NCBI GenBank assembly: GCA_043806735.1
Contig: JAZDGR010000020.1
Span: forward strand, 1-10,953
DNA: 10,953 nucleotides
From: QYOJ01 sp043806735
Lineage (GTDB): Bacteria; Bacteroidota; Bacteroidia; Bacteroidales; FEN-979
Direction of reading: 5' to 3'
Made by a program: the position numbers and the translations under genes. Below are positions 4,337-10,953 of this stretch, one piece after another; position 1 is the stretch's first letter, and each line of letters begins with the position of its first letter. The notes beneath the pieces were generated by a model. That model worked only from the letters and a program-made list of their open reading frames with translations. It was not told the origin of the DNA and searched no databases.

Positions 4337-6754
4337 ATGACTGATCGAATTAAACTGCTGCGCGAACAAAGCGTGAATGCTGTTCCCCGCATCTCGGCCG
4401 AACGGGCATTACTCGTAACCGAATTTTATCAATCCGGGATTGAACAGGAGGTTTCTGTCCCGGTGATGCGTGCCCTTACCCTTGAACATATTCTGAAACA
4501 TAAAAAAATCTGCATCAACGAAGGGGAGTTGATTGTCGGTGAACGGGGACCTGCACCAAAAGCATGTCCGACCTACCCTGAGATTACTGTTCATTCCTTA
4601 CAGGATCTGGAAATCCTGGATTCCCGGAAGAAAGTCTCATTTAAAGTCGATGAGGAGACGAAAAAAATATATGCAGACAAGATCATCCCTTTCTGGTCGG
4701 GAAAAAGCACCCGTGACCGGATCATGCATCAAATGACACCAGAGTGGTTGGATGCATACCAAGCCGGTGTATTCACTGAATTCCAGGAACAACGGGCGCC
4801 GGGACATACGGTGGCAGGTGGGAAGATCTACCAGATGGGCATGCTGGATCTAATTCAGCAGATACAGGATGCGAGATGCAAGATACGGGATACGGGAATT
4901 GGGATACGAGATACGAGATATGGGATACGGGATAAGGGATATAGGTTGGAGGCGTTAGCGAAGGATGAAGAGTTGAAGGCGATGGAGATTGCGGCCAATG
5001 CCATCATCCTGTTTGCCAATCGCCATGCGGATGCGCTGGAAAGCAGTTCTCCCCTCCCTTCATGGGGAGGGGCTGGGGGTGGGGTCAGGGAACTGGTCCG
5101 CATCTGCCGCCGGGTTCCGGCATATGCACCGGAGACGTTTCATGAAGCGCTGCAATATTACTGGTTTGTGCACCTGGGGGTGATTACCGAGCTCAATCCG
5201 TGGGATTCCTTTAATCCGGGGAGATTGGATCAGCACTTGTACCCTTTTTACAAACGGGAAATAGAAGCCGGAACGCTGACGAAAGAGCGAGCCACTGAGA
5301 TCCTCCAAAGTTTCTGGATCAAGTTTAACAACCATCCGGCACCCCCGAAAATCGGGGTTACTGCCCTTGAAAGCAACACATACACCGACTTCGCCCTTAT
5401 CAACCTGGGTGGTGTGAAACCCGACGGAACGGATGCGGTTAATGAACTAACCTTCATTTTACTGGATGTAATTGAAGAACTGCGGCTGGTGCAACCCAGC
5501 TCCATGGTGCAGGTGAGCAGGGAAAATCCCGACAGCCTGATCCACAGGGCGCTAAAAATTACCAAGACCGGATTCGGGCAACCTTCTTTCTTCAATACGG
5601 ACGCCATTATTCAGGAACTTACTGCACAAGGAAAAACCGTTGTTGATGCCCGGAATGGTGGTGCCAGCGGTTGCGTGGAAGCCGGAGCCTTCGGAACGGA
5701 AGCCTACATCCTATCCGGTTATTTCAACCTGCCCAAGATCCTGGAACTTACTCTCAACAATGGTTTTGATCCACATACCCAGAAACAAATAGGTCCGGCA
5801 TCCTGCCATCAGGCATCAGGTAATCCGGTATCCTTCTCATCATATGAAGCATTGATGAAAGAATACCGGAGCCAACTTAACTACTTTATCAACCTTAAGA
5901 TCCAGGGAAACAACGCCATTCATCGCATTTTTGCCGAATCGATGCCGGCCCCCTTCCTGTCGCTGATTATCGACGACTGCATTGCCAATGGCAAAGATTA
6001 CAACGCCGGGGGCGCCAGGTATAACACAACCTACATTCAGGGCGTGGGACTGGGAAGTATAACGGATTCCCTGACTGCATTAAAATATCATGTTTTTGAT
6101 AAACAAACCATTTCGATGGCCGGTTTTCTGGATGCCCTGAAGAAGGATTTCAAAGACTACGATGAATTCCGTGCTGAACTGATCTATAACACTCCGAAAT
6201 ATGGCAATGACGACAACTATGCTGACGAGCAAGCAAAACAGGTGTTTGAGATGTTCTATGAAGCTGTCAATGGTCACTGGTCATCGGTTGGTGGCGTTCA
6301 CAGGATTAATATGTTGCCAACGACTTCCCATGTCTATTTTGGAAGTGTTATAGGGGCACTTCCCGATGGAAGGAAAGCCAAACAACCCTTGTCTGAAGGG
6401 ATCTCTCCTTTCCAGGGTGCAGATACCAAAGGCCCGACAGCGGTTTTGAATTCAGCAGCCAAAATTGACCATCTTCGCACCGGGGGCACTTTGCTAAACC
6501 AGAAATTTTCACCTGCTTTTTTTGAAGGTGATGAGTCGATAAAGAAACTTACTGCTCTCATCCGCAGTTACTTCCGGATGAATGGCCACCATATTCAGTT
6601 CAATGTGGTCTCCGCTGCTACTCTCAAAGATGCCCAGAAACACCCGGAGAAGTACCGGGATCTTATCGTCAGGGTTGCCGGTTATTCTGACTACTTTAAT
6701 GACCTGGGCGAAGATTTGCAGAATGAGATCATTCGCAGGACGGAACAAAAGTAA
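4337..6754 (+). CDS. hypD: Glycyl radical enzyme, trans-4-hydroxy-L-proline dehydratase (HypD-like)
   Basis: This 805-residue glycyl radical enzyme probably dehydrates trans-4-hydroxy-L-proline to 1-pyrroline-5-carboxylate, in the cytoplasm and only without oxygen. Catalytic sequence is intact: thiyl Cys446 and Glu448 in GASGCVEAG, and Gly782 in RVAGYSD as the radical site. Residues matching my recollection of Clostridioides difficile HypD active-site positions include His157 (RAPGHTV), Asp290 (NPWDSFNPG) and the ESNTYTDFA and TTSHVYFG segments. Long stretches such as TPEWLDAYQAGVFTEF, PKILELTLNNG and RYNTTYIQGVG also resemble HypD more than pyruvate formate-lyase or choline lyase. The C. difficile enzyme is about 789 residues; the extra length here comes mainly from two repeat-derived segments (residues 175-203 and 239-250) in a variable helical region. 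The likely activase is two genes upstream. HypD assignment is strong but from memory, without alignment. Confidence 0.85.
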   Translation: MTDRIKLLREQSVNAVPRISAERALLVTEFYQSGIEQEVSVPVMRALTLEHILKHKKICINEGELIVGERGPAPKACPTYPEITVHSLQDLEILDSRKKVSFKVDEETKKIYADKIIPFWSGKSTRDRIMHQMTPEWLDAYQAGVFTEFQEQRAPGHTVAGGKIYQMGMLDLIQQIQDARCKIRDTGIGIRDTRYGIRDKGYRLEALAKDEELKAMEIAANAIILFANRHADALESSSPLPSWGGAGGGVRELVRICRRVPAYAPETFHEALQYYWFVHLGVITELNPWDSFNPGRLDQHLYPFYKREIEAGTLTKERATEILQSFWIKFNNHPAPPKIGVTALESNTYTDFALINLGGVKPDGTDAVNELTFILLDVIEELRLVQPSSMVQVSRENPDSLIHRALKITKTGFGQPSFFNTDAIIQELTAQGKTVVDARNGGASGCVEAGAFGTEAYILSGYFNLPKILELTLNNGFDPHTQKQIGPASCHQASGNPVSFSSYEALMKEYRSQLNYFINLKIQGNNAIHRIFAESMPAPFLSLIIDDCIANGKDYNAGGARYNTTYIQGVGLGSITDSLTALKYHVFDKQTISMAGFLDALKKDFKDYDEFRAELIYNTPKYGNDDNYADEQAKQVFEMFYEAVNGHWSSVGGVHRINMLPTTSHVYFGSVIGALPDGRKAKQPLSEGISPFQGADTKGPTAVLNSAAKIDHLRTGGTLLNQKFSPAFFEGDESIKKLTALIRSYFRMNGHHIQFNVVSAATLKDAQKHPEKYRDLIVRVAGYSDYFNDLGEDLQNEIIRRTEQK
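4861..4944 (+). repeat. Twelve in-frame heptanucleotide units (GATACGR) inside hypD
   Basis: The 84 nt divide without remainder into twelve heptamers, all starting with GA (GATACAG, GATGCGA, GATGCAA, GATACGG twice, GAATTGG, GATACGA twice, GATATGG, GATACGG, GATAAGG, GATATAG). Since three units make 21 nt, the protein has a seven-residue period, for example IRDTGIG then IRDTRYG (residues 175-203). It replaces a variable helical segment between GMLDL and EELKAME of the enzyme. Confidence 0.92.
5051..5086 (+). repeat. C/G-rich hairpin and G-run patch inside hypD
   Basis: CCCCTCCC at 5051-5058 is complementary to GGGAGGGG at 5065-5072 across a 6-nt loop. The G-rich arm continues into further runs (GGGGG at 5074-5078, GGGG at 5080-5084), so four G-runs with loops of 1, 2 and 1 nt are present. 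In frame, it encodes PLPSWGGAGGGV (residues 239-250), unlike the helical sequence expected there. Similar C/G-rich patches are, from memory, dispersed in Bacteroidota genomes. Confidence 0.8.
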
Positions 6755-6793
6755 TTGCCATAGATTGCCATGAATTGCCATAGATTGCGCATT
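6754..6793. repeat. Four 10-nt tandem units overlapping the hypD stop codon
   Basis: ATTGCCATAG, ATTGCCATGA, ATTGCCATAG and ATTGCGCATT run consecutively; the first base is the last A of the hypD TAA stop. The tract fills the gap up to the next promoter box and has no stable hairpin, so no terminator is seen here. Confidence 0.85.
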
Positions 6794-6801
6794 ATGTTTC
6801 G

Positions 6802-6809
6802 TATTTTTG
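6802..6809 (+). promoter_or_regulatory. Bacteroidota-type -7 promoter box upstream of the GH31 gene
   Basis: TATTTTTG fits TAnnTTTG and is 37 nt before the ATG at 6839. It lies downstream of the other in-frame ATGs (6770, 6794), which supports the start at 6839. The -33 element is not clear; TTG triplets upstream lie at unusual spacing. Confidence 0.5.
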
Positions 6810-6838
6810 GGAGGATTATTTACACCCTCTTTGCAACC

Positions 6839-9181
6839 ATGCGTTTCATTTACTCTTGCTTCCTGTTTCTGGGTTGCTTCACTTCCCTCCTGGCTGATGA
6901 CAGACCAAATCCGGAGCTTATCGGGTCCTGTCGTTCCTGGAAACAGGTTGAGCACGGTATCGAAGTGATCACTGGAAATGCCAGGGTTCGAATACTCTGC
7001 TATTCCCCCTCGATCGTCAGGGTAAGAATCGTGCATCAGGCATTTGAGCCGGACTTTTCCTATGCCGTCATCCGGGAGCCGGAAAGTAACTTCGACCTGG
7101 TAAAGGAGACTAACGATCACATCCTACTGCAGACATCGCAACTGACCATCCGGGTGCAAAAAAAGCCATTCCGGATCCGCTTTTATGACGCGACCGACCG
7201 GATCCTCTCTGAAGATTTCTCCGATTTCGGGATCACCTGGCTGGGGGATGAAGTGACGTGTCATCGGCGGATGTTCCCGGATGAAAAGTTTATCGGACTT
7301 GGGGAAAAAACAGGCCCTCTGAACCGGCGCGGAACTGCTTACGTTAACTGGAATCGCGACATCCCCGGATATAGCGAAAAGGAAGATCCGTTGTATCAGA
7401 GCATTCCCTTTTTCATAGGGATCCATGACCATCAGGTATACGGGATATTTCTGGATAATTCTTACAAAACCCATTTTAACTTCGGGGCCTCTACGGATGA
7501 ACAGTTTTCCTTTTTTTCAGCGGAAAGAGGGGAACTGGATTATTATTTCTTCGGAAAGGACTCCGTTGTCGGGATTATTGAGGATTATACCTGGCTCACC
7601 GGACGGATGCCTCTTCCACCCTACTGGAGTCTGGGGTACCAGCAATGCCGCTGGGGTTATTATCCAGAAACAGAGGTAATAAGCCTAGCCCGGAAGTTCC
7701 GGGATAAGCAAATCCCTTGCGATATCATCTACCTGGACATTGATTACATGGAAGCTTATAAGATATTTACCTGGCATCCCGAACGTTTTCAGAACCCAAA
7801 AAGAATGGTTGATACACTGAATAAGTTGGGATTCCATGTGGTAGTAATCGTGGATCCGGGTATCAAGATCGAACCCGGGTACCGGGTCTATGACGAAGGC
7901 ATTGCAAATGGCCATTTTCTGACTTATCCCACCGGGAAGTTCTACACCGGAAGCGTGTGGCCTGGCCGTTGTCACTTCCCCGATTTTACAAACGAGCTTA
8001 CCCGGCAATGGTGGGGTGAAAATTTTCGACCCCTGGTGGATACTGGTATTGAAGGCTTCTGGAATGACATGAATGAACCCTCAGCCTGGGGACAGAGTAT
8101 CCCGAATATTGTAGAATTTGACTTTGACGGTCACAAATCCACCATGGCAGAGGCTCATAATGTATATGGGCTTGAAATGTCGAGGGCGACCTATGAAGGG
8201 ACCAAACACCTGATGAACGGGAAACGGCCTTTTGTCCTGACCCGTGCCGGGTTTTCGGGTGTTCAGCGGTATTCGGCGGTTTGGACCGGTGACAATTCGG
8301 CGACCGATACCGATCTTCTGTTAGGTGTCAGGCTGGTGAACAGCCTGGGGTTATCAGGCATCTCATTTGCCGGGCCCGATATTGGTGGATTTATAGGCAG
8401 CCCATCCAAATCGTTGTTCCTCCGCTGGCTCTCTCTGGGTGTTTATACCCCGTTTCTTAGGAATCATACTGAGGTCAACAGCCGGGATCAGGAACCCTGG
8501 TCGTTTGGGGAGGATGCCGAGCAGTTGTCGCGATCCATACTTGATCAGCGATACCGTCTGCTTCCCTATATCTATTCCATGTTTTATGAATCCACCCAAT
8601 CGGGGATGCCTGTTGCCCGGTCTCTTGCGATCGACTATACCTTTGATCCGTATGTCTACGACCGGAACTATCAGCATCAATATATGTTTGGTGATGCCTT
8701 TCTGGTAGCTCCCGTTACAAGCGATCAGAAATACCAGAAAGTATGGTTCCCGGAGGGTACATGGTACCGGTTAAGTAATACTATGCGCTTCGAGGGACAA
8801 TCAGAAGAAACTGTTGACGCTCCTTTGAATGATTTACCTGTTTTTGTAAAAGGCGGGAGCATTGTTCCACTTCAATCGGTTGTCCAATATACAGCTCAAC
8901 CTCCTGCCCCTGTGCTTGAAATCCATGTTTACCAGGGGGAAACCGGCAGTACCTTCGTTTATTACGAAGATGACGGAATAACCTTTCAGTACGAACAGGG
9001 CCGGTTTTACAAGCGGTTGATTACGTTTGATCCGGAAACCCGAAAAGTCAACTTTTCCCGGGTTGAAGGTTCTTTTCCGTCGAAGTTTACCTCTTTTAAG
9101 TTAATCTTTCATGGGTTTACGCCCGATGTACCGGAACGGATTATTGAAAATTCGAACGGGGAAATGACGATGACTTTCTGA
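6839..9181 (+). CDS. Exported GH31-family glycoside hydrolase, alpha-glucosidase type
   Basis: This gene encodes 780 residues from the ATG at 6839, a start that gives an Arg plus hydrophobic signal peptide ending near SLLA/DD (19/20); a lipoprotein reading at Cys13 is less likely. Family features follow in order: an N-terminal beta-sandwich with FIGLGEKTGPLNRRGTAYVNWN, the (beta/alpha)8 barrel starting at MPLPPYWSLGYQQCRWGYYPE, IYLDIDYM, the nucleophile Asp410 in GFWNDMNEPSAW, and the acid/base Asp485 in WTGDNSATDTDL. FAGPDIGGF and FLRNHTEVNSRDQEPW follow, then C-terminal beta domains. Length is normal for GH31. The FWNDMNEPSAW and RNHTEVNSRDQEPW sequences favour an alpha-glucosidase over alpha-xylosidase. 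It probably acts in the periplasm or outside on alpha-linked glucosyl oligosaccharides or glycoconjugates. The gene has its own -7 box and is separated from hypD by a 10-nt repeat tract. No SusC/SusD genes are present here. Confidence 0.92.
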   Translation: MRFIYSCFLFLGCFTSLLADDRPNPELIGSCRSWKQVEHGIEVITGNARVRILCYSPSIVRVRIVHQAFEPDFSYAVIREPESNFDLVKETNDHILLQTSQLTIRVQKKPFRIRFYDATDRILSEDFSDFGITWLGDEVTCHRRMFPDEKFIGLGEKTGPLNRRGTAYVNWNRDIPGYSEKEDPLYQSIPFFIGIHDHQVYGIFLDNSYKTHFNFGASTDEQFSFFSAERGELDYYFFGKDSVVGIIEDYTWLTGRMPLPPYWSLGYQQCRWGYYPETEVISLARKFRDKQIPCDIIYLDIDYMEAYKIFTWHPERFQNPKRMVDTLNKLGFHVVVIVDPGIKIEPGYRVYDEGIANGHFLTYPTGKFYTGSVWPGRCHFPDFTNELTRQWWGENFRPLVDTGIEGFWNDMNEPSAWGQSIPNIVEFDFDGHKSTMAEAHNVYGLEMSRATYEGTKHLMNGKRPFVLTRAGFSGVQRYSAVWTGDNSATDTDLLLGVRLVNSLGLSGISFAGPDIGGFIGSPSKSLFLRWLSLGVYTPFLRNHTEVNSRDQEPWSFGEDAEQLSRSILDQRYRLLPYIYSMFYESTQSGMPVARSLAIDYTFDPYVYDRNYQHQYMFGDAFLVAPVTSDQKYQKVWFPEGTWYRLSNTMRFEGQSEETVDAPLNDLPVFVKGGSIVPLQSVVQYTAQPPAPVLEIHVYQGETGSTFVYYEDDGITFQYEQGRFYKRLITFDPETRKVNFSRVEGSFPSKFTSFKLIFHGFTPDVPERIIENSNGEMTMTF

Positions 9182-9195
9182 CCGGAGAGGGTATC

Positions 9196-9235
9196 AAGGC
9201 AACAAGGCAACAAGGCACAAAGGCACAGAGGCATG
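9196..9235. repeat. Five octanucleotide tandem units (AAGGCAAC / AAGGCACA)
   Basis: AAGGCAAC twice, AAGGCACA twice and GAGGCATG follow each other exactly, 14 nt after the GH31 stop codon. The tract makes up most of the 96-nt gap before the lipoprotein gene. No terminator hairpin or TAnnTTTG box was found in this gap. Confidence 0.88.
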
Positions 9236-9277
9236 GGCTTTTGCAGATAAGCGGAATCCAGATAAAATCAACGAACT

Positions 9278-10953
9278 ATGAAAAAACTTGGGACTTTTTT
9301 AGCTCTATTCTGCATACTGATCGGGATTTCCTGCAATCAGGGGGAACATTTTATTTCAGATCGGCCTTACCGGGAAAAGGTCAAGGCGCAATTCAAAGTC
9401 CGGTCGGAACTGGCAAAACACAGATCTGACACCCTATTCGGCGTTCTTCGTACCGGTCTTTCGACAACTGAGTTCGAAGCGTTGGAATTCCTTTTTGCCT
9501 ATTCTTCGCTAAACGATCTCGCTGACTATTCCGGTGAATTTTTTCTGAAAAATGTCCGTGCTTCCCTGGCAGCCAAAGATACTTTTTCCTGGGGAAAAAC
9601 CATTCCCGAAGAGATTTTCCGTCATTTTGTTTTGCCTGTCCGTGTAAATAATGAGAACCTTGACTCTTCGCGCTGGGTGTTTTTTGCAGAGTTGAAAGAC
9701 CGGATCAAAGGAATGACGATGAAGGATGCCGCGCTGGAGGTCAATCATTGGTGTCATGAGAAGGTCAGCTACAGAGCATCCGATAGCCGGACTTCTTCTC
9801 CACTAGTTACAGTTAAGACCGGTCATGGCCGGTGCGGCGAGGAATCTACCTTTACAACAGCCTCCATGAGGTCGGTCGGCATTCCCGCGAGGCAATGTTA
9901 TACCCCGCGCTGGGCCCATGGCGACGACAACCATGCCTGGGTGGAGGTGTGGGTAGACGGGAAATGGCACTACCTGGGAGCGTGTGAACCTGAACCAGAC
10001 CTGGACATCGCCTGGTTTTCCGCACCTGCCAGGCGAGCGATGCTTGTTAATACTACCGTTTTTGGTGATTATACCGGGCCGGAAGAGGTGCTGCTGAAAG
10101 ATCCATTATTTACCCGGATCAATGTGCTACCCAACTACACGGAAACCAAGCGCATCTGGGCCAAGGTACTAGATGTGCAGCAGCATCCGGTTCCCAATGC
10201 TGCTATCGAATTTCAGTTATATAACTACGCGGAGTTCTATCCACTTCTGCGGACAACCACGAATCAACTGGGGCTGGCATCGTTACTCACAGGATACGGA
10301 GATTTACTGATCTGGGCTGCCCATGAGGGAAAGTTCGGTTTTGCCAAAGCCGATGTCAGGCAACATGATACGGTTTTTATTTACCTGGAATTGACCCCGG
10401 AAGATCCGGGTGGAATGAACCTGGATTTTGTACCGCCCGCAAAACAGGAAATACAGGATCACCTGACCGATTCGATGCGCGCGGCAAACAGCGAGCGGCT
10501 CAAGTTCGAGGACCAGCTCAGGGCTTCCTATGAAACCACCTTTATAGATTCGGCTAAAACTTACCGGCTGGCGCCACAGTTGAATGTCGATAGCCGGGAA
10601 CTATGGGATGTACTGAGAAAATCACGCGGCAACTGGCGGGAAATCATTCAATTTATCTCCGATACCCCCGATTCGCTCCGGCAATGGATATTCCCTTTGC
10701 TCCATGCGGTTTCAGAGAAAGACCTTCGCGACATTGACCTCAACGTGCTGTTGGATGCAATGTTATCAGTTGGCAGTTGGCAGTTGTCAGTTGGCAGTTC
10801 TCAGTCACCAGTCACCAGTCACCAGTCACTAGTCACCAGTCACCAGTCACTAGTCACCACTGACGAGCTTGTCGTTAAGTACATCCTGAATCCCCGCGTC
10901 GACAACGAATTGCTGAAACCGTTTCATTCTTACTTCCTCCAGGTGTTTGATCC
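9278..10953 (+). CDS. Transglutaminase-like lipoprotein, 3' end beyond the window
   Basis: An open frame of 558 codons starts at the ATG at 9278 and reaches the right edge without a stop. The N-terminus (MKK, hydrophobic stretch, LIGISC) is a lipoprotein signal with acylated Cys19, so the protein is probably envelope-anchored. The transglutaminase-like core has Cys186 in GHGRCGEESTF and His219 in DDNHAWVEVWVDGKWHYLGACEPEP; the usual third catalytic Asp is not obvious, and GACEPEP occupies its place. A beta-sandwich domain of the carboxypeptidase-regulatory type follows (about residues 290-370, ILDVQ-like strand KVLDVQQHPVPNAAIEFQLY). The family is widespread in Bacteroidota and its members are probably proteases or amidases rather than cross-linkers; substrates are unknown. 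Residues of about 497-527 are encoded by a heptanucleotide tract. The 62-residue frame at 9241-9429 overlaps it and is spurious. Confidence 0.88.
   Translation, partial: MKKLGTFLALFCILIGISCNQGEHFISDRPYREKVKAQFKVRSELAKHRSDTLFGVLRTGLSTTEFEALEFLFAYSSLNDLADYSGEFFLKNVRASLAAKDTFSWGKTIPEEIFRHFVLPVRVNNENLDSSRWVFFAELKDRIKGMTMKDAALEVNHWCHEKVSYRASDSRTSSPLVTVKTGHGRCGEESTFTTASMRSVGIPARQCYTPRWAHGDDNHAWVEVWVDGKWHYLGACEPEPDLDIAWFSAPARRAMLVNTTVFGDYTGPEEVLLKDPLFTRINVLPNYTETKRIWAKVLDVQQHPVPNAAIEFQLYNYAEFYPLLRTTTNQLGLASLLTGYGDLLIWAAHEGKFGFAKADVRQHDTVFIYLELTPEDPGGMNLDFVPPAKQEIQDHLTDSMRAANSERLKFEDQLRASYETTFIDSAKTYRLAPQLNVDSRELWDVLRKSRGNWREIIQFISDTPDSLRQWIFPLLHAVSEKDLRDIDLNVLLDAMLSVGSWQLSVGSSQSPVTSHQSLVTSHQSLVTTDELVVKYILNPRVDNELLKPFHSYFLQVFD
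10767..10857 (+). repeat. Thirteen in-frame heptanucleotide units inside the transglutaminase-like gene
   Basis: Read from 10767 in steps of seven, the tract gives CAGTTGG, CAGTTGG, CAGTTGT, CAGTTGG, CAGTTCT, then eight units of CAGTCAC or TAGTCAC. Two different consensus units therefore share one unbroken phase. The encoded protein has a seven-residue period, for example PVTSHQS then LVTSHQS. The TAGTCAC units would be stops in one other frame, but the frame used here reads CTA GTC. Confidence 0.93.

Noticed and set aside
4337..6754. Pyruvate formate-lyase or choline trimethylamine-lyase
   Set aside because: The GCVEAG active site and many stretches fit HypD instead; pyruvate formate-lyase would have adjacent catalytic cysteines, and the region around Cys446 has only one.
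6770..6838. ATG at 6770 or 6794 as start of the GH31 protein
   Set aside because: Both precede or overlap the TATTTTTG box and would put 15-23 extra residues before a normal signal peptide that begins at 6839.
6509..7120. 203-codon open frame on the minus strand across the hypD/GH31 junction
   Set aside because: It overlaps conserved coding sequence of both genes and the promoter box, and it has no recognisable domain.
9241..9429. 62-codon open frame with TTG start upstream of and overlapping the lipoprotein gene
   Set aside because: It overlaps the lipoprotein start in another frame and has no family features; the lipoprotein frame has signal peptide and catalytic motifs.
10767..10857. CRISPR array
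   Set aside because: Units are 7 nt and contiguous without spacers, and the tract is inside a coding frame; the same holds for the other repeat patches.

Overview
The window looks like a chromosomal segment of an anaerobic member of the Bacteroidota, probably a Bacteroidales-type lineage. Three start regions carry the TAnnTTTG -7 box of Bacteroidota promoters. The protein families (M64 peptidase with its N-terminal domain, transglutaminase-like lipoprotein with a GACEPEP motif, S23-type four-helix bundle protein) are common in that phylum. An oxygen-sensitive glycyl radical enzyme implies anaerobic life.

Layout, left to right. (1) 1-626: 3' part of an EamA/DMT transporter. (2) 606-1268: heptanucleotide repeat tracts on both sides of a minus-strand four-helix bundle gene (674-1045), which has an RBS-hiding hairpin in its leader. 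(3) 1309-4230: a forward run of secreted M64 metallopeptidase, glycyl-radical activating enzyme (8-nt overlap) and a Mut7-C RNase-like protein. (4) 4337-6754: a glycyl radical enzyme that reads as trans-4-hydroxy-L-proline dehydratase (HypD), with its own -7 box and a palindrome in its leader. (5) 6839-9181: an exported GH31 alpha-glucosidase-type enzyme. (6) 9278 to the right edge: a transglutaminase-like lipoprotein that runs out of the window without a stop.

Functionally, HypD and its activase form a clear pair: the radical SAM protein installs the glycyl radical and HypD dehydrates trans-4-hydroxyproline to 1-pyrroline-5-carboxylate. The exported peptidase, glucosidase and transglutaminase-like protein could process protein or glycoprotein in the cell envelope or outside. 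A collagen- or extensin-type substrate is only an inference. No pyrroline-5-carboxylate reductase or hydroxyproline transporter is present here.

The most striking signal is not a gene. At least eight short-period repeat patches (mostly exactly 7 or 8 nt, each with its own consensus) are scattered through the window. They lie between genes, across stop codons, and in frame inside three conserved genes (activase, HypD, transglutaminase-like lipoprotein), where the 7-nt tracts are translated as heptapeptide repeats. Almost all consensus units are free of stop codons in all three forward frames. No tRNA, rRNA, CRISPR array, transposase or convincing intrinsic terminator was seen.
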